A DNA stretch of 5,194 bases from CAVQBP01 sp964448105 (lineage in GTDB: Bacteria > Bacteroidota > Ignavibacteria > Ignavibacteriales > Ignavibacteriaceae): the NCBI GenBank assembly GCA_964448105.1, contig CAYUVK010000180.1, positions 1 to 5,194 of the forward strand. The letters run 5' to 3'. This document shows positions 1 through 5,194 of this stretch, piece after piece. The translations under genes and the position numbers were made by a program. How positions within the stretch are numbered: position 1 is the stretch's first letter; every line of letters begins with the position of its first letter. The notes beneath the pieces were generated by a model. It worked only from the letters and a program-made list of their open reading frames with translations, was not told where the DNA came from and searched no databases.

Positions 1-290
1 CTAGTGAAACCGGCTTATATCGATATTCTTTTGGTAATAAGAATTGGGAAATAACGTCCGTCAAAATAAAAGGCGGCAGCCCGCATTTTGTTGTTGCTCA
101 AGAGAGTACAATTCTAGTTTCATCTGACGCCGGAATTGAAATATCATATAACAATGGCATTACTTGGAGCCCCTGTAACAATGGATTAGAGAATAATATA
201 AATAAAGAATTTTATTATGCTGTAATTTATAATAATTATGTTTTTGCAGTTAATCTCTATGGTGATATATGGAGATATTCTCTTAAATAA
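1..290 (+). CDS. C-terminal end of a BNR/Asp-box beta-propeller-like protein (partial)
   Basis: The frame is open from base 3 to the TAA at 288-290, giving 95 residues with no start in the window, so only the C-terminus is present. It contains a pattern close to an Asp-box (BNR) repeat: 'SSDAGIEISYNNGITW' matches the S-x-D-x-G-x-x-W style turn found in sialidase-like, sortilin-like and photosystem-stability-factor-like propellers. The last residues (GDIWRYSLK) look like the closing strand of a final blade. Such proteins are usually secreted and bind or display rather than catalyse; no catalytic residues are visible here. It ends without a T9SS sorting tail, unlike its neighbour. The next gene starts 70 nt downstream on the same strand, so co-transcription is possible. 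Family assignment rests on one repeat and is moderate. Confidence 0.72.
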   Translation, partial: SETGLYRYSFGNKNWEITSVKIKGGSPHFVVAQESTILVSSDAGIEISYNNGITWSPCNNGLENNINKEFYYAVIYNNYVFAVNLYGDIWRYSLK

Positions 291-360
291 AATTTTGATA
301 GAATATATTAAACCATAAAGTAGTAAAATTTAAATTATCAAAAAGGTGTGTATTAAAATC

Positions 361-1659
361 ATGAAATTAAATTATGCTAAAACTTTAATTATGATTTTTA
401 TTCTAACACTACCGCTTAAGCAGCTTCACGCAAATGGAGGGGTTAGAAATAAAAACAATTCTTCAACGAAAGTGTCCGGAGTTCCTTCAACAACTCACTT
501 TAACATCAATAATATTTCAACACGTATTTCTAATGATGGGACTTGTGATAATAATCCAAATCCGAATCTGGAAGGACTTATTTATCCCAAAGGGACAAAC
601 AAAACCGCAGTGTTTGAGAGCGGTTTTGTTTGGGGAGGAAAAGTTAACGGGCAAATTCGTGTGGGAGGATCGACTTACACATCAGGTTTACAACCAGGAA
701 AAATTATTAAAAAGGGAGAAGCTCAAAATCTACAAGATCCATCTGCAAGATTATTCAGAGTAAGAAGTGATTTTGCTACAGCAGATTTAAGTTCTGAGAT
801 AAATGACGGTGAAGGGACCGAATCACAAATCAGACAGCAATACCAAAAAGATTGGGACGAATGGCCGGCAGCAGATGGAGCACCGTTTAAAGATAATGAT
901 GGTGATGGTATTTATAATCCATCGGTAGATGTACCTGGTGTTCCCGGCTCTAATGTAACCATATTCTATATCGCAAATGATCTTGACAGCGTTAGAACCA
1001 AAGGTCTATACGGCTCTCCCCCGGTAGGATTGGAATTGCACGTCACTGTTTGGGGGTACAAACAGATAGCCCCGTTTGACAATATGATATTTAAAAGATA
1101 TCAAGTAATAAATAAAAGCGATACAAACTATACCGATGCCTATTTCGGTATTTGGTCGGATGTTGACGATGGAAATGCAAGCGATGATGTTGACGGCTGT
1201 GATACAATATTAAATTTGGGTTATACATATAACTTTAAGCCGGACGATAATGTCTACAACCCTCTTCCCCCTCCGGCCGTAGGCTTTGCTCTTTTACAAG
1301 GTCCAATTGTAAATGGAAATTTTAACGACATTGCAAAATTTAACGGAAGAATTTTATATGGTAAAAAAAATCTTCCTATGACTTCTTTCGGGTATATCTT
1401 TAAAAATGATCCGTACCCTTATAGTAATCCAACACTTGGCGGTGAGTACAAAGGTACAATCGAAATGTATAATCTGCTGCATGGTCAGCTTTTAGACGGG
1501 CAATATGTTCCTGTACCTATTGAATTGGGAGGGAGAACAACAAAATTTCCTTATTCGGGCGACCCCTTTGCAGGAACAGGATTTTTAGATCCCAGAGGCT
1601 TTGATCATAGGCTTATGGTACTCCAATTCCTGCACCTAAGGTTAAAGCAACCGGATTAA
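361..1659 (+). CDS. Secreted T9SS cargo protein, N-terminal part (5' half of a broken gene)
   Basis: I chose the ATG at 361 rather than the in-frame GTG at 346. From 361 the protein begins with a clean signal peptide: K2, a hydrophobic core at residues 9-19, and a likely cut after A24 in LHA-NG. The AAAAGG at 341-346 then lies upstream of the start instead of overlapping it. The mature part has segments I recognise from large Ignavibacteria-type secreted proteins: 'FPKG/YPKG-TNKTAVFESG', 'WGGKVNGQIRVGG', 'GLQPGKI'. A calcium-binding-like DNDGDGIYNP loop sits at residues 178-187, similar to thrombospondin type 3 or dockerin loops. Near the end, 'GDPFAGTGFLDP-RGFDHRLM' corresponds to the family's usual 'GDP..GTGW-D..PGDRRM', after which a conserved 'SSGPFTM.PGD.QE' segment is expected. 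Instead, the last dozen residues are out-of-frame and the ORF stops at 1657. The missing C-terminal half lies directly downstream in another frame. The exact molecular role is unknown; a surface or extracellular location is inferred. Confidence 0.8.
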   Translation: MKLNYAKTLIMIFILTLPLKQLHANGGVRNKNNSSTKVSGVPSTTHFNINNISTRISNDGTCDNNPNPNLEGLIYPKGTNKTAVFESGFVWGGKVNGQIRVGGSTYTSGLQPGKIIKKGEAQNLQDPSARLFRVRSDFATADLSSEINDGEGTESQIRQQYQKDWDEWPAADGAPFKDNDGDGIYNPSVDVPGVPGSNVTIFYIANDLDSVRTKGLYGSPPVGLELHVTVWGYKQIAPFDNMIFKRYQVINKSDTNYTDAYFGIWSDVDDGNASDDVDGCDTILNLGYTYNFKPDDNVYNPLPPPAVGFALLQGPIVNGNFNDIAKFNGRILYGKKNLPMTSFGYIFKNDPYPYSNPTLGGEYKGTIEMYNLLHGQLLDGQYVPVPIELGGRTTKFPYSGDPFAGTGFLDPRGFDHRLMVLQFLHLRLKQPD

Positions 1660-1937
1660 ACAGAGAAGTTGTACTTTCCTGGGGCAGCGATATAAATGAA
1701 ATTAACCGGGTAGAAAATTCAGATCTGGGCAGCAGCAAATTCGAAGGTTATAATGTCTATCAGCTTTCAACCGACACATCATCACTCAAAAATGGAATTC
1801 GCATTGCAACTTTTGATTTAAAAAATAAGATTCAATCAATTGTAGGCAATTATGTCGATCCTAACTCCGCTGATATTCTTACTTATGTTGAACAATACGG
1901 AACAAATTCAGGCATTCAAAGATTCATCGGTATTACA

Positions 1938-3404
1938 ATGGATACATTAACCGGAAAGCCGCTTAACAATGGTTCTGAATATTACTTTGCTGTTACAGCA
2001 TATAGTTACAATTCCGCTGAAGGATTATTTAACCGCTCGGTAGAAAGTCAACCAAAAATAATCAGCATTGAACCTCAATCAATTAAGCCTGGAATTAGAT
2101 ATGGAGGAAGTTATGGTGAGCAAATAAATGTGGTGCACTCACAGGGTATAAGCGACGGAATTGTTGGTGCAATGGTAGTTGATCCGACACTACTTACAGG
2201 TGATACGTATAAGGTTACTTTTACTCAAGCAGATAATAAAATAGTATGGAACTTAATTGATTCAACTACAGGCCAGATCAAAATTCAAAACCAAACTGAT
2301 CAATCTGGTTCGTTTTCAAATTTATTGATTGACGGGATGCAAATTTCCGTAAAAAATCCGCCAGCAAAAGGGGTAAAAATGGTTGAGCAAAAACATTATA
2401 CTTTTACGTCAGAAAATAGTATCCTGGGTTCTGAAAATTTATTTCGGCCGGTAGCATGGGCTTCGCCGGCTTATTTATTTGGAAACGGAGAACAAGGTGT
2501 ACCCGAAATCAAATTAAATAATGTGCTTCTAGTTTTTGCTCAAGTTTTGGATACATCAAACTATAATCCAAGCTTTAATTTAGCTGATGCAAACATGTCT
2601 TTCGGTTACCGCTATGGAATAAATTTTAATTCACCTGCTGCAAAATCAGACTTTGCCCAGTTTATAATTAACAAAAATGAAGGCTTTGCTTATCAGGATT
2701 TTGTTAAAGGAATTCCGCTTTCTGCCTGGGATGTTGATGACACTTTGCATCCGCGAAGATTATCGCTCGGTTTTACTGAAAATAATGTCCCTAATGGTTT
2801 GGTTGATGGGAAGTATTACCCTCCGGATTTTCGCAAATATAATAATGTTGATTCTACAGGACCAAGGGAATGGCTTTGGATATTTAATACTGATTACAGT
2901 GAGACTCCAAATCCGGAATTCGAAGTTGAAGCTACAAGTAACCCTTTACCTATTATGTATATTTCAACTTATAGCAGATATGGGTCTGAGCCAATTTCCC
3001 CAAATTATACCGGTGAAGAACAGTTGCTCATTAAAGCATCTCATGTAAATACTCCTGCCGATGTTTTTACCTTTACAGCGCCGCAAGTGTATTATAGTTT
3101 TGATAGAGCGAAGCAGGATATTTATTTGATTAATGTTTTTCCTAATCCATATTATCCGCAGGAAGAAAATCCGGCTCAAAATTTTGTTACATTTTCTCAT
3201 CTCCCTCAGAGAGCCAATATCAAAATTTTTACTTTAGCAGGTCTGCTTGTTGCAAGAATTTATAAAAACAGCGACAGCCAATTCCAAAGATGGAGCCTGC
3301 TGAATGATGCAGGTAGATCTGTGGCAAGCGGTTTGTACATCGCCCACATAGAATTACCGGATTTAGGGAAAATTAGAATATTAAAATTTGCTGTCGTTCG
3401 ATAA
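1938..3404 (+). CDS. T9SS cargo protein, C-terminal part with FnIII-like domain end and Por sorting tail (3' half of a broken gene)
   Basis: The boundary at 1938 is only the first in-frame ATG. The coding frame is open from 1611, and the translated 1620-1937 stretch is clearly protein-like (APKVKATGLN, VVLSWGSD, FEGYNVYQLS). It forms the first part of a fibronectin type III-like domain that ends with NGSEYYFAVTAYSYN just after 1938. M1 is therefore inside a domain and not a credible native start, and no ribosome binding site precedes it. Next comes a beta-rich region (PGIRYGGSYGEQINV, VVDPTLLTGDTYKVTF) typical of the same secreted family. From about residue 395 to 488 there is a type IX secretion C-terminal domain, also similar to the FlgD Ig-like fold. 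It starts at NVFPNPYY, continues with ANIKIFTLAG and ASGLYIAHIELP, and ends KIRILKFAVVR. In the family this tail directs export through the T9SS and is usually removed or anchored at the surface. Cut off from its signal peptide, this half could not be exported. Confidence 0.82.
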   Translation: MDTLTGKPLNNGSEYYFAVTAYSYNSAEGLFNRSVESQPKIISIEPQSIKPGIRYGGSYGEQINVVHSQGISDGIVGAMVVDPTLLTGDTYKVTFTQADNKIVWNLIDSTTGQIKIQNQTDQSGSFSNLLIDGMQISVKNPPAKGVKMVEQKHYTFTSENSILGSENLFRPVAWASPAYLFGNGEQGVPEIKLNNVLLVFAQVLDTSNYNPSFNLADANMSFGYRYGINFNSPAAKSDFAQFIINKNEGFAYQDFVKGIPLSAWDVDDTLHPRRLSLGFTENNVPNGLVDGKYYPPDFRKYNNVDSTGPREWLWIFNTDYSETPNPEFEVEATSNPLPIMYISTYSRYGSEPISPNYTGEEQLLIKASHVNTPADVFTFTAPQVYYSFDRAKQDIYLINVFPNPYYPQEENPAQNFVTFSHLPQRANIKIFTLAGLLVARIYKNSDSQFQRWSLLNDAGRSVASGLYIAHIELPDLGKIRILKFAVVR

Positions 3405-3493
3405 AAATTATTTCGCTCAATATGGTTCTTTTACTTAAATATGGTTCAAAAAATCTTTTATGATATAATAAATTTATGAATCAAACAAAGTCT

Positions 3494-3579
3494 TATTCTT
3501 AGCGGAGATCTATTCGTAGTGTATTATAACTATCAATTTTATTGAGTGTTCTAAATTTATAATACATCAATAAAGAATA
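3494..3579. repeat. Nested AT-rich inverted repeat in the convergent intergenic region
   Basis: Three pairs of complementary arms are nested around one centre. TATTCTT at 3494-3500 pairs with AAGAATA at 3573-3579. TGTATTATAA at 3520-3529 pairs with TTATAATACA at 3557-3566. TCAAT at 3533-3537 pairs with ATTGA at 3541-3545 across a 3-nt loop. The spacing between arms is uneven, so it is either a decayed palindromic element or chance in AT-rich DNA. It lies between two convergent genes and could act as a weak bidirectional terminator, although no arm is followed by a strong T-run. The rest of 3405-3634 holds a 10-bp direct repeat (AATATGGTTC at 3419-3428 and 3438-3447) and no gene. Confidence 0.4.
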
Positions 3580-3607
3580 TTCCCTAAAACCCGTAACTTA
3601 TCAACAG

Positions 3608-3626
3608 CCCCTCGACAAGCTCGGGG
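3608..3626. repeat. REP-like palindrome (CCCCTCGACAAGCTCGGGG)
   Basis: This GC-rich 19-mer stands out in AT-rich surroundings. It folds into a hairpin with 3613-3615 paired to 3621-3623 around a 5-nt loop, a one-base bulge at 3612, and 3609-3611 paired to 3624-3626. The core TCGACAAGCTC resembles short interspersed palindromes that I recall in many unrelated bacterial genomes. It lies 9 nt past the stop of the - strand DUF72 gene. On the + strand it is followed by TAAAC and a run of five T, so it could also terminate transcription coming from the left. Confidence 0.5.
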
Positions 3627-3634
3627 TAAACTTT

Positions 3635-4495
3635 TTATTCATTTATTAATAATTTCCTTACTTTTTCTATCGTCATTGGCGCACACCCTTCATAATGATT
3701 ATTAACATTCAGATATGCATCCACACCTCTGTTCTTCAAATCTTTTATCATCTCTATTATATCTTTTAATTCCTCATCCCGATTAATGTAAATCTTATTC
3801 CAATTTTCACCTGACATTTTTTCGATTCCGCTCCTGTCCGGACCATGCAGCCTTATTATAGTCTGCCCCTTAATATATTCTTTATACTTATTATACACTC
3901 CAACAACGGACGGCATAAAATAACCTTGCAGAAAAACATGAGAGAGATTTAAGTCTTGCAGAAACTTGAAATAAGAGCTGTTTAAATAATATTGGTTTCT
4001 TATTTCAATTGACATCGGCGGTGTATCTGCCGGAAGGGAAGTAAAGAATTGATGCAGATACCTTTGTAGCTCAGAAAGCGAAGACATCTTTTGTTTGTTA
4101 AGATATTCGAACTGGAAGATTAAAGAAGCGATCTGATTTTTTATTGGTTTCAAACTCTGCAGAAACTCTTCGAATAAATCCACAGACATGAAGTAAGGAT
4201 TTTTTCTTAAGGATTCCGATTTATTCTTACTATAGTAATGTGTTAAAGTAATTGAGTTTGGAACTTTAATCGTAAACTTAAAATCTTCCGGAACTGATGA
4301 TTTATAATCTTTTACAGTTCTAAACTCCGGCAGCCTGACAATATCAAACAATGACCAGAACCACTGGTCTACTTCTACTGAATTATAATGTTTCGAATAT
4401 TCCTTCAAATAATTTATCTTATTTTCGTTTGGATAGATTATTCCTCTCCAGGAATCGTACTTCCAGCTGCAGGTACCGATGTGTAATTTATTCAT
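3635..4495 (-). CDS. DUF72 (YecE-like) family protein
   Basis: This is a 286-residue ORF, the normal size for the DUF72/COG1801 family, whose members adopt a TIM-barrel fold. Recognisable family blocks appear in order: GTCSWKYDSWRG at residues 7-18 (family GTSGWxYxxW-G), YNSVEVDQWFW at 37-47 (family FNTVEINSTFY-like), FKFTIKVPNSIT at 72-83, IEIRN at 163-167, RLHGPDR at 215-221 and VNNHYEGCAP at 264-273. All key segments are present and the frame is intact, so the gene looks functional. There is no signal peptide or membrane segment, so it is probably cytoplasmic. The biochemical role of the family is not established. Codon 1 is the ATG at 4493-4495; no Shine-Dalgarno is visible in the very AT-rich upstream sequence, which is common in this phylum. 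It is convergent with the broken secreted gene and appears monocistronic. Confidence 0.93.
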   Translation of the reverse strand: MNKLHIGTCSWKYDSWRGIIYPNENKINYLKEYSKHYNSVEVDQWFWSLFDIVRLPEFRTVKDYKSSVPEDFKFTIKVPNSITLTHYYSKNKSESLRKNPYFMSVDLFEEFLQSLKPIKNQIASLIFQFEYLNKQKMSSLSELQRYLHQFFTSLPADTPPMSIEIRNQYYLNSSYFKFLQDLNLSHVFLQGYFMPSVVGVYNKYKEYIKGQTIIRLHGPDRSGIEKMSGENWNKIYINRDEELKDIIEMIKDLKNRGVDAYLNVNNHYEGCAPMTIEKVRKLLINE

Positions 4496-4585
4496 GATAT
4501 TAAATTAAAAATAAAAAATTAAAAATTATTTTGAAGAATCCCGGGAAAAAAGTTTTTTAACTTTGGGTAAAAGATCATAAATTAT

Positions 4586-4601
4586 TAACGAATATTCGTT
4601 A
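4586..4601. promoter_or_regulatory. Perfect 16-bp palindrome, possible operator
   Basis: TAACGAATATTCGTTA is a perfect dyad with no spacer, about 90 nt upstream of the DUF72 start on the - strand. Its length and symmetry fit a dimeric repressor site. No promoter boxes can be assigned with confidence around it, and it also lies at the edge of the repeat region that follows, so it could belong to that element instead. The stretch between it and the gene is A/T-rich with no ORF; it includes AAAGTT-TTTT-AACTTT at 4549-4564, a small hairpin. Confidence 0.35.
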
Positions 4602-4610
4602 TGTGTGTAT

Positions 4611-4692
4611 GAATGGCGAAGCCAAACGCAGCTTGCCTACGCTAAAGCTTCGGCAAACATGCTAGCCTATACATTTGTTCGGTAAGCAGGTT
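4611..4692. repeat. Hairpin-forming repeat, copy A (diverged)
   Basis: This is an 82-nt unit beginning GAATGGCGAAGCC and containing CGCAGCTTGCCTACG, which recurs in the next unit. GCTTGCC at 4631-4637 can pair with GGTAAGC at 4681-4687 (one G-T wobble), and the flanking AAC and GTT extend the outer stem. Inside, TTGCC at 4633-4637 can alternatively pair with GGCAA at 4652-4656, and GAAGC at 4618-4622 with GCTTC at 4647-4651. The core resembles small palindromes built on GCTTCGGC that I recall from many metagenomic genomes. No ORF lies in it. Confidence 0.6.
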
Positions 4693-4758
4693 GAATGGCA
4701 TGCCAACCGCAGCTTGCCTACGTTAATGCTATAGGCAAGTGGGCAAGCGTAGGTTGGC
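4693..4758. repeat. Hairpin-forming repeat, copy B, abutting tRNA-Ser
   Basis: This is the second tandem copy, again starting GAATGGC and sharing CGCAGCTTGCCTACG-TAA-GCT with copy A. GCCAACC at 4702-4708 pairs with GGTTGGC at 4752-4758, and GCTTGCC at 4712-4718 pairs with GGCAAGC at 4742-4748. A symmetric 3x3 internal mismatch separates the two stems. A competing hairpin pairs CTTGCCTA at 4713-4720 with TAGGCAAG at 4732-4739. The two folds share bases and cannot coexist. The right outer arm (4755-4758) overlaps the CCA and discriminator base of the - strand tRNA. Confidence 0.65.
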
Positions 4759-4846
4759 GGAGAGGCCGGGATTCGAACCCGGGGTACAGTGTTACCCGTA
4801 CGACGGTTTAGCAAACCGTTGGTTTCAGCCACTCACCCACCTCTCC
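4755..4846 (-). tRNA. tRNA-Ser (GCU anticodon)
   Basis: Read on the - strand, this is a full class II tRNA of 92 nt including an encoded CCA. The acceptor stem is GGAGAGG/CCTCTCC with discriminator G. The D arm contains GTGAGTGGCTGAAA. The anticodon stem is ACGGT/ACCGT around loop TTGCTAA, and the anticodon GCT is at + strand 4810-4812, reading AGC/AGU serine codons. The long variable arm (GTAC...GTAC) is diagnostic of Ser/Leu/Tyr types. The T arm is CCGGG-TTCGAAT-CCCGG. Long ORFs overlapping it on either strand (such as the 'RPGFEPG' translation) are artefacts. Its 3' end touches repeat copy B, and GC-rich DNA lies upstream of its 5' end. Confidence 0.97.
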
Positions 4847-4925
4847 AAGGGCTGTTTCGCTCAGTCCAGGTTCAGTTGTCTTCACTTCCGCATGGGCAAT
4901 CCCCGCCCGGGCCAAGCGGCGGCCG

Positions 4926-5008
4926 GAATTCAGAATGCTGAATTCAGAATGCAGAAAAGGGACTCGTCGCCGAGCATGCTCTTTCTGAATTCTTCCTTCT
5001 GCATTCTG
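4926..5008. repeat. Short direct and inverted repeats built on GAATTCAGAATGC
   Basis: GAATTCAGAATGC occurs twice in tandem (4926-4938 and 4940-4952, period 14). CAGAATGCAGAA at 4945-4956 has a perfect inverted copy, TTCTGCATTCTG, at 4997-5008, and TTCTGAATTC at 4984-4992 is a further inverted relative. Between the arms lie a small hairpin (CTCG 4963-4966 with CGAG 4971-4974) and a 10-bp palindrome (GAGCATGCTC, 4972-4981). Intergenic strings of this kind are familiar to me from GC-rich environmental genomes such as Planctomycetes, but that is recollection, not a search. ORFs crossing it are artefacts of the repeat. Confidence 0.6.
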
Positions 5009-5010
5009 CA

Positions 5011-5051
5011 CTCTCCTCCCCCTTTTCCCTTTCCCCCTTTTTCCTTTCCTT
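5011..5051. repeat. 41-nt uninterrupted pyrimidine tract
   Basis: Every base from 5011 to 5051 is C or T on the + strand (pure purine on the - strand), with alternating C-runs and T-runs that give partial mirror symmetry. It lies just downstream of the stop of the - strand gene ending at 5076 and upstream of the tRNA. It may be a simple-sequence companion of the neighbouring GAATTCAGAATGC repeats, or a transcript 3'-end feature. No function can be shown. Confidence 0.7.
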
Positions 5052-5075
5052 ACACATCTGCCATTCGAACGCACG

Positions 5076-5194
5076 TCATCCGTCCACGGTGTAGTGCCTG
5101 ACGTCCAGTGCGTGCTCCTTGAGAAACGCCTCGGCCTGCTCGGGCGTGAAGACGCCGTCGGTCGTGCCGATGGCCGTGGTGGCCGAAGCGCCCA
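5076..5194 (-). CDS. C-terminal 38 residues of an unidentified protein (partial, GC-rich)
   Basis: On the - strand the frame is open from the window edge to the TGA at 5076-5078. It encodes GASATTAIG-TTDGVFTPEQ followed by AEAFLKEHALDVRHYTVDG. The third-position G/C bias is strong, which supports real coding. The end contains a short amphipathic helix (PEQAEAFLKEHA) followed by a probable strand. I do not recognise the family. The codon use is very unlike the AT-rich genes at the left. It is co-oriented with the downstream tRNA-Ser, separated by 229 nt of repeats. The start lies outside the window. Confidence 0.6.
   Translation of the reverse strand, partial: GASATTAIGTTDGVFTPEQAEAFLKEHALDVRHYTVDG

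Larger units (their letters stand above)
361..3404 (+). pseudogene. Whole broken T9SS cargo gene (frameshift plus apparent internal deletion)
   Basis: The two halves (frame starting 361, and frame open 1611-3404) together give signal peptide, family N-terminal region, FnIII-like domain, beta region and T9SS tail in the order expected of one protein. The total span of 3044 nt is not a multiple of three. The frames meet between the frame-3 stop TAG at 1608-1610 and about 1622. Adding one G in the ATGG at 1615-1618 would join them as RLM-GTPIPAPKV, but the joined protein would still lack the conserved stretch the family normally has between 'DRRM' and 'PAPKV'. From memory this is about 50-60 residues, including SSGPFTM-PGD-QE and the LK-YD-AQ-AYD helix. 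A deletion of non-triplet length explains both facts with one event. An assembly or consensus error is the main alternative. Confidence 0.6.

Noticed and set aside
434..763. 109-residue + strand ORF inside the secreted protein gene
   Set aside because: It is a shadow frame of the 361-1659 coding region, which has a signal peptide and family motifs.
1608..1660. Programmed ribosomal frameshift joining the two halves
   Set aside because: There is no slippery heptamer or downstream pseudoknot at the junction, and a conserved segment seems to be missing, which recoding would not explain.
2677..3200. ORFs on both strands inside the C-terminal half of the secreted gene
   Set aside because: They are shadow frames with no recognisable domains, overlapping clear T9SS-type coding sequence.
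3461..3502. Promoter TATAAT at 3464-3469 with a following short ORF from ATG at 3477
   Set aside because: There is no matching -35 element, the ORF is only eight codons, and the region is AT-rich enough for chance.
4611..4758. Integron attC sites
   Set aside because: The two-part stem with an internal loop is reminiscent of attC, but the GTTRRRY and RYYYAAC core motifs do not fit, there is no cassette gene between the units, and no integrase is seen.
4611..4758. CRISPR array
   Set aside because: There are only two imperfect units, with no identical repeats or regular spacers and no cas genes.
4916..4932. Cloning linker or vector sequence (GGCGGCCGGAATTC)
   Set aside because: It resembles a restriction linker but is not an exact NotI-EcoRI linker, and the GAATTC belongs to the local repeat family.
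4808..5074. 88-residue - strand ORF ending in GEVGEWLKPTVC
   Set aside because: The end is a translation of tRNA-Ser and the middle is the repeat and purine tract, so it is an artefact.
4739..5101. 120-residue + strand ORF across the tRNA and repeats
   Set aside because: It translates the tRNA complement (the familiar RPGFEPG string) and the GAATTCAGAATGC repeats; it has no protein character of its own.

Overview
Most of the window (about 1-4600) is AT-rich DNA whose proteins look like those of the Bacteroidota/Chlorobiota/Ignavibacteriota group. The evidence is a large secreted protein with a type IX secretion (Por) C-terminal sorting domain, a family I associate mainly with Ignavibacteria and relatives. 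Lineage is inferred from protein style only; no marker gene is present.

Layout: (1) 1-290, + strand, the last 95 codons of a BNR/Asp-box (beta-propeller-like) protein. (2) 361-3404, + strand, one large secreted T9SS cargo gene broken near 1611-1620. The 5' part runs 361-1659 in one frame. The 3' part is open from 1611 to 3404 in another frame (its first ATG is at 1938) and carries the rest of the protein, including an FnIII-like domain and the sorting tail. The break is a frame change and also appears to have lost a conserved segment of roughly 50-60 residues. (3) 3405-3634, a convergent intergenic gap with a nested AT-rich inverted repeat and a REP-like palindrome. (4) 3635-4495, - strand, an intact DUF72/YecE-family protein. 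(5) 4496-4754, non-coding, with a perfect 16-bp palindrome and two tandem diverged copies of a hairpin-forming repeat. (6) 4755-4846, - strand, tRNA-Ser(GCU) with encoded CCA; its 3' end overlaps the right arm of the second hairpin repeat. (7) 4847-5075, non-coding, with short EcoRI-site-like direct and inverted repeats and a 41-nt pure pyrimidine tract. (8) 5076-5194, - strand, the GC-rich C-terminus of an unidentified protein.

The left genes do not form an obvious pathway. The propeller protein and the T9SS cargo are both likely extracytoplasmic and may be co-transcribed (70-nt gap). The most notable large-scale feature is a sharp composition change around the tRNA: a sampled left stretch (3661-3720) is 35% GC, while the last 94 nt are 69% GC. 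This could be a horizontal-transfer boundary at a tRNA gene or a chimeric metagenomic contig. I see no convincing new enzymatic or defence system. The points of interest are the broken cargo gene, the tandem hairpin repeats abutting the tRNA, and the composition junction.
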